Both the position numbers and the translations under genes were made by a program. This document shows, one piece after another, positions 57,299 to 64,000 of a DNA stretch of 64,000 nt (positions are counted from its first letter, which is position 1; every line of letters begins with the position of its first letter). The DNA comes from Lepas anatifera (taxonomy: Eukaryota > Arthropoda > Thecostraca > Lepadidae). The stretch is taken from the NCBI GenBank assembly GCA_034440635.1, contig JAOTON010000212.1, positions 296,410 to 360,409 on the forward strand. The letters run 5' to 3'. The notes below the pieces were generated by a model. It worked only from the letters and a program-made list of their open reading frames with translations. It was not told the origin of the DNA and did no database searches.

Positions 57299-58985
57299 CT
57301 AGAAACACATACCATAAACTTCACTGGACAATCGATGAACTATAGCATGATCAGCCTCCAGGATGTACTGTAACACATTTTTGGCTATTGTTTGTACTTT
57401 TTTTACTGTATCCACCCCCCCTCTCTTGTATAGCTCATGTTGCGTAAACTGTCACCTAGATGCAGATAGGCGAAGTTCACAGGCGTGGAAACAGCTGCAG
57501 GCACGAGGTTATACCAAACAAATCGCATCCGCCCCACTTCCTAAAATTAGTATCCCGGCCCAGCATGGAGATACCAAATTCTGAACCAAGTGACCCAATT
57601 TTATTCGGCGCAATAAGCGGTAAAAAAAGAGAAAAAAAACAAACAACGAGATGCGGCGTAACACCAAGAAGAAATTTTCTTCTTCCTTTGAAGAGCACTT
57701 GGTTCTATGCTCCCTTTTGCGAGTCGCGTTCCGGCCGGAATCCGCATTTTGGTCGCACCATGAGCGCGCCCCACCCGGGCAGCCTTGCTGGCTCATTAGC
57801 AGTACAATAGTTTTAGAGACCTCTCGCTGGGCCGGCAAGTAGACTGACCGCCCCCGCCGGCTGGGGACCTGAGGTCACGTGCTACCCCGGATGGAGGCTG
57901 CAGCAGTTCGGAAAGCGATGCGCGAAAAGTTACTACTTTTTAAGCTAGTGGGAATAGAGAAAACGCCGTTGATGGTCTTGTTACTTATACGAGTGCAGTA
58001 GCGGTGGATGCTTTGGCAGTTTTGAATATTTCAATGAGACCTGAATACCGTGCAAATGGTCTGCTGCATTTCGAACAGTAGTAGGTATCCATTTCCCGGA
58101 GCCGGCTGATTAAGACGCCATGTTAGTAATAATTAGGTAGTGTGAGTCACGCTCGGCGTGCTGCAGCCCCCACCCCGTTTATGTAACGGTCTCTCGTAGA
58201 CAAAGCTAAGGCGTTCGACACGTACTGCGTACAGTGTACACAGCGCACTTGTAATCGTAACATGTTATGTGTATAGAATATTCTGTATGATGTTGTGTAG
58301 ATGCGTGCTACTGGTCGTGCGATAATTTGTAGTTTTTTTTTTGGGGGGGAGATTACGCAGTGAGCATGGAAGTATGTTTGGGTGTTGTCAGGGACCAAAT
58401 ATATAGTTTAAATCAGTCAGGCTTGGTCTGACTTCAGCATGAAATCACATCAAGGACGTCGTTTTATTCGGGGTATGGTGAAAACAGTTTTACCTCCAGT
58501 TGTCATCCAGCTGAATTCGCCGCCCTAGTTGTTTGGGAGGAAATTTTCATGATTCTGAAGCAGCCGACGATGATGTCTCCGATGGAAGCATGGTAAACAC
58601 CACGCTTAACTCATTATCTTGAAAAGTGTCAGCTCCATAACCTTTGTAGTCAAGATTCTGTGATTGGGGTCGTGAAAATCGAATCGTTATCGGTGGGTAA
58701 AATGCAGCAATATGGCCTGAGGGCATTGGCCAAGGCTCGGCGTTATAAGCAGAAGAGTGGACTCTATGGTCCTGGTGAATTATGGATAGGACCAAAGTCC
58801 CGACTTTCATCTCATTTCGGTGGTCCGTCTCCTTCAAAAACTGACTGCGTCTATTTTTTCGTAGAGCGTTGCTTTTATTTTTGTTGACACTTTTTTGAAT
58901 TTCTGCTCGCGCTTTACTAGCTAATCAAAATGTTGCCATGCTCATAACATCTACTTATTAATTTCTTTTTTCCTGGCTTTGATAG
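57299..58985. other. Intronic sequence, no gene
   Basis: The GC-richer part at 57480-57900 has overlapping open frames on both strands but no domain or splice support. Nothing else is recognised. Confidence 0.35.
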
Positions 58986-58986
58986 A

Positions 58987-59028
58987 AGAGGAAACCCCCG
59001 TTACAGAATTGGCGCGCCGAACAGGGAC
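58987..59028 (+). mobile_element. LTR end plus primer binding site (retroelement remnant)
   Basis: AGAGGAAACCCCCGTTACAG (58987-59006) recurs exactly at 62070-62089 in the same orientation. Ending in ACA, it looks like the 3' edge of an LTR. At 59010-59028 lies TGGCGCGCCGAACAGGGAC, which matches the 3' end of tRNA-Lys(UUU) with one extra G, the layout of an LTR-retrotransposon primer binding site. No gag or pol is recognisable downstream and full LTRs cannot be aligned. Confidence 0.6.
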
Positions 59029-59613
59029 GCTGCAGTAAAATCAAGCCTGGAAAACCCTCCCAATGCATGTCCGGACCGCCGAACCCTCGGAAAATCGAAG
59101 ACCAAAAACGAATGAGAAGGTGGTGGACATTCGTATTTTTAATGCAATGGATTATTTTGTGTAAGGTGACTCATTGCCTTGAAATTATTCGAAGGGGCAG
59201 GTTTAGAAATACTTGCAGACAGGCAGCTGAAAGTAAAAGCTTTGTCGTAAATTCTTGTCTGGTCTAGTCGTAAATCATAAATTGACTGATGCACACTGTA
59301 ATTTGCAAGTTTGGCACATACAGTGACGTCAGCTTTAGAACCAAATCGTTTTCCGTGCAACTATCTGTGGGGTTTTACAAACATTTGCCTTGGGATCTAA
59401 TGTCCATGGCTCCAATCGGAATTTGCTGCAATTATTACCTTTTTCGAAAGTAATACCTAGACATATTCGTCAAAGTTTGATAGGTGCACTTTTATCTGTG
59501 GTGAAATCCAGATCCCGCTATTTACCGCTTGGAAGTATCTCTCACGTCCGTTTCAGAGTGACAATTGTGGGTTGGCGAGAAGGGGTGGGGAGGAGTTGCG
59601 CTGGCCTAATGAC

Positions 59614-59940
59614 ATGGCGGCGGATCAGTTCTTGCTCAAATGGAACAATCACCAGGCCAACTTCGTGGACGTCTTCGGACAACTTCTCGATGAGGAAGCG
59701 TTCACGGATGTCACACTGGCGGACGAGGGCCGCACCTTCCTGGCACACAAGCTGGTGCTGTCGGCCTGCTCTCCCTACCTTCGCGACATCCTGGAGCGCA
59801 ACCCGTGCAAGCACCCGGTGGTCTTCCTGAGAGGGGTGGCCGCTGCTGAGCTGCACACCCTGCTGCAGTACATCTATAAGGGGGGCGGGGCTGTTCCACC
59901 TCTGATCCAATCCGAGCGCCAAAAAGGGGAATACATATAA
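59614..59940 (+). pseudogene. BTB/POZ domain N-terminal fragment
   Basis: The frame starts MAADQFLLKWNNHQANFVDV and continues with FTDVTLADEGRTFLAHKLVL, SACSPYLRDIL, NPCKHPVVFLRGV and LQYIYKG. These are the hallmarks of arthropod ttk/bab/lola-type BTB domains, which act in dimerisation of transcription factors. It breaks off after YIYKG (residue 90), before the last helices, and runs into unrelated GGGAVPPLIQ until a stop. No splice donor is seen at the break. GC-rich third positions contrast with the surroundings. It lies antisense within an adaptor intron, between the LTR-like ends. Likely a captured or retroposed exon, or a broken gene start. Confidence 0.75.
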
Positions 59941-60600
59941 TGGAGAGGCCAAGCTTTCAACGCTTTCTGGCCTCAACAAGACTACGAAATTCTGCGGAGA
60001 GCGAAGCTCCCGGAAGGGTAGTTTTTTTTCAGTGTCCCACAAGAAGCATCCCCCACCGAAGGGTACGGGAGGGAAAAATTTACTAGCAACATTGTTGTGG
60101 GGCTGGCCATTAGGATGGGGAATGGATGAATGGTGATTGAAAGAGTGTGCGTGTTTGTTCGAATGGAGACACGGAATGTGCTAGTTTTAGGCCGGTGGGC
60201 ACCTTGGCCAGAGGTGTGTGGTGCTCTGTGGTGACTCATTTCGAAAAAGGGGGGGATAGACCCAGTGAGCCCATGGAATACGACCCAGAAACGTCATCGA
60301 GGTGGCCATGCCATATCAGAAGTGGGCAGATAGTCGAAAAAAACTAGTTAGAGCCCCTGAACAGACTGGCCGTCCCACTCTGTTCGGACATCAATCAAGG
60401 CCCAGGAGGTGACGACCAGACCGGGCGAAAGGCGCGCCGTGCGCGTTGAAGAAGAGCTTAAGAAGAGCTTGAGAAGATTCCAGGAGCAGTGACGACTCTC
60501 GCTGATGGGCTGAAGACGGGCGACGGCACCTTCAGTCGGCGTCAAGCACATCGGACGGGGAGGCACACTACGGCGCTGCCGAGCCGGGGAGCCTCTCGAT

Positions 60601-61329
60601 GTGACGACGGCCACAAAGAAGACGAATAAGATAAGTCCGGAGGCCGGTGGGATGGTGTCCCCCACCGGACCGGTATGGGCTCCGGCCCGTACTGGCGTAG
60701 CCGAGCAGGCTATTCCGGTGAAGATGAAGATAAGTCCGGAGGCCGGTGGGATGATGTTCCCCACCGGACCGGTATGGGCTCCGGCCCATACTGGCGTAGC
60801 CGAACAAGCTATTCCGGTGAAGATGATGATAAGTCCGGAGGCCGGTGGGATGGTGTTCCCCACCGGACCGGTATGGGCTCCGGCCCGTACTGGCGTAGCC
60901 GAACAGGCTATTCCGGTGAAGATGATGATAAGTCCGGAGGCCGGTGGGATGGTGTTCCCCACCGGACCGGTATGGGCTCCGGCCCATACTGGCGTAGCCG
61001 AACAAGCTATTCCGGTGAAGATGATGATAAGTCCGGAGGCCGGTGGGATGGTGTTCCCCACCGGACCGGTATGGGCTCCGGCCCGTACTGGCGTAGCCGA
61101 ACAGGCTATTCCGGTGAAGACGAAGATAAGTCCGGAGGCCGATGGGATGGCGTTCCTCCATCGGACCGGTACGGGTGGCAGCCCGTACCGGCGTAGCCGT
61201 CAGGCTATTCCGGTGAAGATGGATGAGGTGGAGGCCGGGGGAGTGACGACTACTCCCGGACCGGTATGGGTGGCGACCCATATTGGCGCAGTCGACCGAG
61301 GCTGTTCCCTCACGATAGACGAGTCGTAA
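60601..61329 (+). CDS. Hypothetical repeat-encoded frame
   Basis: A 242-codon frame made of 33-residue units (ISPEAGGMVFPTGPVWAPAR then TGVAEQAIPVKMM) with a unique tail ending VDRGCSLTIDES. Other frames give GSGPYWRSRTGYSGEDDDKS units. No frame has independent support such as a start context, splice site or domain, so this is most likely an artefact of the array. If it belongs to the retroelement remnant, it might be a decayed gag-like segment. Confidence 0.15.
   Translation: MTTATKKTNKISPEAGGMVSPTGPVWAPARTGVAEQAIPVKMKISPEAGGMMFPTGPVWAPAHTGVAEQAIPVKMMISPEAGGMVFPTGPVWAPARTGVAEQAIPVKMMISPEAGGMVFPTGPVWAPAHTGVAEQAIPVKMMISPEAGGMVFPTGPVWAPARTGVAEQAIPVKTKISPEADGMAFLHRTGTGGSPYRRSRQAIPVKMDEVEAGGVTTTPGPVWVATHIGAVDRGCSLTIDES
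60631..61224. repeat. 99-bp tandem array, six units
   Basis: Units begin ATAAGTCCGGAGGCCG at 60631, 60730, 60829, 60928, 61027 and 61126, exactly 99 bp apart. A decayed seventh partial follows to about 61310. Units 1, 3 and 5 read CCCGTACTGG and GCAGGC; units 2 and 4 read CCCATACTGG and ACAAGC, so a 198-bp dimer was amplified. Because 99 is divisible by three and the unit lacks stops, several frames stay open on both strands. Confidence 0.95.
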
Positions 61330-62069
61330 TGACGATTACACTCGATTGTTACGCATTGTATATTTTATAAGGGGGAACACGGTCGGTCGCGTCGACGGAG
61401 ATCGGCCGTGCAGCGGTAGCGCTCGACCGCAAAAATCATATTTCCCTTTGGATACCACGTCGATGTTGGGGCGGCCCTGGATCCAATCGCTATGCATACT
61501 GTATCGATATACGTTGTAACGGTGATTAGACAGCTGTGCCCATGCAATTTACCTTGGGGTACGTAGTAGCGGAAGGGATATTTTGATATCGGGGACCCCC
61601 AATTGCCATCAGTGCGGGCCTTTGCGATTGGGGAGAGCCTAAGGAGGTGAGGAGCTCCCTATGTGCGATTGATGAGGCGTGCCCCGTAGGCTTAGGGGTG
61701 GAAACTTGCGTTGATGATTATTTCGGGCAGGGAGGAAGTTACATATCAGGCGTAAATTGAGGAGACGTAGTCGGTCCCTTACACCGCTCTTATGCGGATC
61801 AGTTGGGAGGGGAGCGCGCCAGGACTCGGAGCAACGCAAAAATTGGTTTTTTTTTGTACCATACAACAATAATTTTTTAGACAATTTCGCTAAAAAACGT
61901 CACTTGGCTGCCTTCAAGCCCCCCTGCTCGGGACCCTGCGCTCGCGTCCAGCCTCTGATTATACTGTAGGTCTCCCAAATATTCTAGTAACGGTGGGGTA
62001 GGGGCTGTCCAAAAAAACACACATACAACACCATCAAAAAGGCCGCCCCCTTTCTTTTCTATCCCTTTT

Positions 62070-62089
62070 AGAGGAAACCCCCGTTACAG
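62070..62089 (+). mobile_element. Second copy of the LTR-like end
   Basis: An exact 20-bp repeat of 58987-59006, preceded by TTTCTTTTCTATCCCTTTT, which loosely matches TTTCTTTTTTCCTGGCTTT upstream of the first copy. It lacks a primer binding site downstream, as expected of a 3' LTR. Confidence 0.5.
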
Positions 62090-62179
62090 TACTTTCTATG
62101 ATTTAGGGGGACAATCACGAGCTAAAGACGTATCTGAACATGACTCAAACGGAGTGAATGCGCCGGGAGGTTAACTCAC

Positions 62180-62327
62180 CGGACAGTTTGAAGTAGGCCG
62201 TGAAAGGGTTCTGTGTGCTGGTTTGCATCTGGGTGGCTGGTAAGGTATCAGCGCTGGTGTTGTGAAGACGCACAGTCAAAGGCCCTTCCAGAGGTTCCCT
62301 CATGAGGAGGTAGACAGTGATTTCTCC
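62180..62327 (-). CDS. Adaptor gene exon, DBB region first part
   Basis: The minus-strand exon has acceptor TTTGCACTAATCACAG and donor CTGTCCG|GTGAGT. It is 148 bp, phase 0 in and phase 1 out. It encodes GEITVYLLMREPLEGPLTVR, then TQNPFTAYFKLS. The beta-strand pattern and NPFTAYF resemble the immunoglobulin-like DBB (Dof/BCAP/BANK) fold. As the first exon visible, it implies that the N-terminal part, probably TIR-like, lies beyond 64 kb. Confidence 0.75.
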
Positions 62328-62339
62328 CTGTGATTAGTG

Positions 62340-64000
62340 CAAATATCTGTCAGCGCAACTAAAGCTGCGGATTTTCTAAAGCGATCGTGGGTGCACAGAT
62401 TTAAGATAATGGCAATCATCAACATATTGAAAGGTGATATTATAATCTAAAATGTGTTTTACACTTCTCACAAACGTGTTAAACAGACAAAACTAATTCA
62501 ACGTCCGTAATGTAAGACACGAAAGTTTAAGGGCTACTTCTAAACTACTTCGACATTTTATTGGGGGTGCCTAGGCAACCTGCAATGAAATATAAACTCA
62601 CATCCTTAAGTACAGGACAGAGTGCTGATAAAACAACGTCAATGATTTTTAATCCGCAAATGACGGCAGTCGGTACAACCATTCTCAAATATATTTTTAA
62701 CCTAAAAATACGGTTTTAAAGGAAATCTACGAAGTAATATAAGTTAATATTCAATTATGAATACTTGCATGGTGAATATTAACTTATATTCACCATCCAT
62801 ACTTGCATAGTGAATATAATTTAATATTCACTATTTATTTATTTTTATTTATTCAAAATAATCAACTAAGCAAGTATATATGCTGTTTTACTCAGCGCAG
62901 TGTTCAGGAGTCTGTAGAACTCTGTTGTAAGAAAGACCTGGAGCAAAATTTAATAAATGCATATGTCAATCCTGATAGTGGTCATTATCGGGTAGCTTCA
63001 GTAGATCTTATCAGCATGTCCACTCATGAAGAATCCGTAAATTTAAATTAAATAACGTCAAAGCAGAATTATACAATACATTATAGTCGAGCATATGGGT
63101 AGTGATAATCAGAAAAGCAAACTAGCAATACTATTTGGCGGAATTTTGCGAAGCTAAATAAGATTCTTTGGATACTGTAAATAAATTAAAAAATAAGCCT
63201 AGCATTGATGAAGATGTGTCTCAAAATACATAATTAGAATGAAAATGGCATATAACGTAACAAAAACGCGGCTGAAGCTTCCAATAAATTCCAAAACACC
63301 ATAAGTATAATTCTACAAAAATATTAAGCCTCCTAAAAAATGCTTGAACCTAATCTCTCAGTGAGATGAATTGTAACATAGCTTAAACATACGGAGAAAA
63401 TGACTTGGATTATTGATAATCTGAAGAAAAAAGTCGAAACAGGAAAAATGTCGGAAATGAAAATAATCAGATCAACTAAAAATTTATTAAACTACCTACA
63501 AGAACAATATGAACTCTTGGACATGATTTATCAATATGTATCTCCTGCGAGGAATTTTCCCTGGTGCCTTCAAAATCAGCCTTTATAAAATAAAAACTCA
63601 ACATGCACAGCGGAGGGAAGTGTCCTATTAGGCCCCTCCAACTTATGTTTCCAGATTGCCCTAAGAACCACTCACAGCCGAGCAACGTTAACTGTCTTCA
63701 TTTGAGAAAATCAATGGGTGCAACGATTAATGAAATATCTTTGAAAATAAGGTAGCAATTTGTTTACTTACATGCTTTCAAAACTAGACCAATGTCCTGA
63801 GACGGTCACAATCAGCTTTTGGATTGTAATTTCGACTTCACTCAGTCTAGAACTCTACAAATCTAGGTTTGGGGTTTCCAATTTTCAAGCGAAGACCAGC
63901 AGATGCATGGTTTTGAAGCCGTTTAAACTTACCTTTTAAGATCAATCTTCAAAGATATTTATTAAATACTTGAAATTGCTTCATTTTAAGGTTTAGTGGA
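62340..64000. other. AT-rich sequence with possible decayed coding
   Basis: Lies in the next intron of the adaptor. An AT-rich partial palindrome (AGTTAATATTCA/TGAATATTAACT type) occupies about 62735-62835. Further on, plus-strand fragments look protein-like: CCKKDLEQNLINAYVNPDSG (ends 63051), and TWIIDNLKKKVETGKMSEMK through LLNYLQEQYELLDMIYQYV (63400-63588), separated by stops. Lysine-rich AT-biased codons differ from the host exons. The family is unrecognised. Confidence 0.3.

Larger units (their letters stand above)
28110..62327 (-). other. Gene span: Dof/Stumps-BCAP-BANK type adaptor (5' end outside)
   Basis: In transcription order the exons are 62327-62180, 57298-57153, 55477-55351, 54579-54398, 50409-50325, 34849-34541, 32927-32706, then candidates 32284-32083 and 28598-28110. 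The first seven join without any frame conflict (exit/entry phases 1/1, 0/0, 1/1, 0/0, 1/1, 1/1). They give about 406 residues with DBB, ankyrin and helical regions. In Drosophila, Stumps links FGF receptors to downstream signalling; BCAP links receptors to PI3-kinase. The last exon's YVTM supports a PI3-kinase link here. The introns are packed with mobile elements. The family call is from memory of motif order. The single weak point is the phase conflict before 32284. Confidence 0.75.

Noticed and set aside
57460..57842. Overlapping open frames on both strands near 57.5-57.8 kb
   Set aside because: No recognisable domain, no splice-phase link to the adaptor, and the length is expected by chance in GC-rich DNA.
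59067..59267. 66-codon frame with a hydrophobic segment just after the primer site
   Set aside because: Too short, with no family resemblance; one hydrophobic stretch is not evidence of a retroelement gene.
60348..61281. Two 237-codon minus-strand frames and a 173-codon plus-strand frame
   Set aside because: All are readings of the same 99-bp repeat in other frames, with no start context, domain or splice support.
58987..62089. Intact LTR retrotransposon
   Set aside because: Only 20 bp of the LTR edge is shared, no gag, protease, reverse transcriptase or integrase is visible, and the LTR starts cannot be placed. Reported only as remnants.

Overview
The window looks like a repeat-rich arthropod genome, probably a crustacean. 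The evidence is genes split by long introns with GT/AG splice sites, an arthropod-type BTB (ttk/bab/lola-like) N-terminus, and a PAN/farnesoic-acid-O-methyltransferase-like protein. No prokaryotic features are visible. All family names come from memory and motif reading; no search was run.

Two host genes can be supported. (1) An apparently intronless plus-strand gene at 7693-9243 encodes a secreted or membrane-tethered Cys-rich protein with a PAN/apple module and FAMeT-like domains. (2) A minus-strand gene stretches from beyond 62.3 kb down to 28.1 kb and reads as a Dof/Stumps-BCAP-BANK type signalling adaptor. Nine exons or exon candidates were found. From 62327 down to 32706, seven consecutive exons agree in reading phase at every junction, giving a DBB-like region, ankyrin-like repeats, a Ser/Pro-rich linker and a conserved helical motif. 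The last exon carries YVTM and PPPVPPR. The 5' part (expected TIR-like region) lies outside the window. A truncated BTB fragment sits on the plus strand inside one intron of this gene.

Most of the rest is mobile or tandem DNA. The dominant family is a set of 0.8-1.0 kb non-autonomous elements flanked by TTAA, with GC-rich ends (CACGCGC or CCCGCGCC) and interiors packed with AGGTCA/TGACCT, the nuclear-receptor half-site. They occur at 1-753, 6.3-7.4, 14.8-15.8, 18.5-26.2 (nested cluster), 29-31, 33.1-34, 35-37, 42.3, 53-54.3 and 56.0-56.9 kb. One insertion (14772-15795) can be proved from the window itself, because the matching arm of a palindrome keeps the empty TTAA site. Other elements with target duplications are a hAT MITE (2921-3200), a 2.1 kb hAT-like foldback element (11225-13307), and two CACTG-terminal elements, one nested in the other (41219-49564 and 43871-46192). 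There is also a 4 kb palindrome with decayed coding sequence (about 14.05-18.1 kb), tRNA-derived SINE candidates, and an LTR-element remnant with a tRNA-Lys-type primer binding site (59.0 kb).

Tandem arrays include a degenerate ~20-27 bp GAGCTTGGTCTCAGGG minisatellite (43-48.7 kb), a 31-bp array carrying CAAGGTCA (38.9-39.3 kb), a 32-bp array (54.6-55.0 kb) and a 99-bp array with dimeric higher-order structure (60.6-61.2 kb). The most notable candidate system is the spread of dense nuclear-receptor half-site arrays by TTAA elements, including within and around the adaptor gene.
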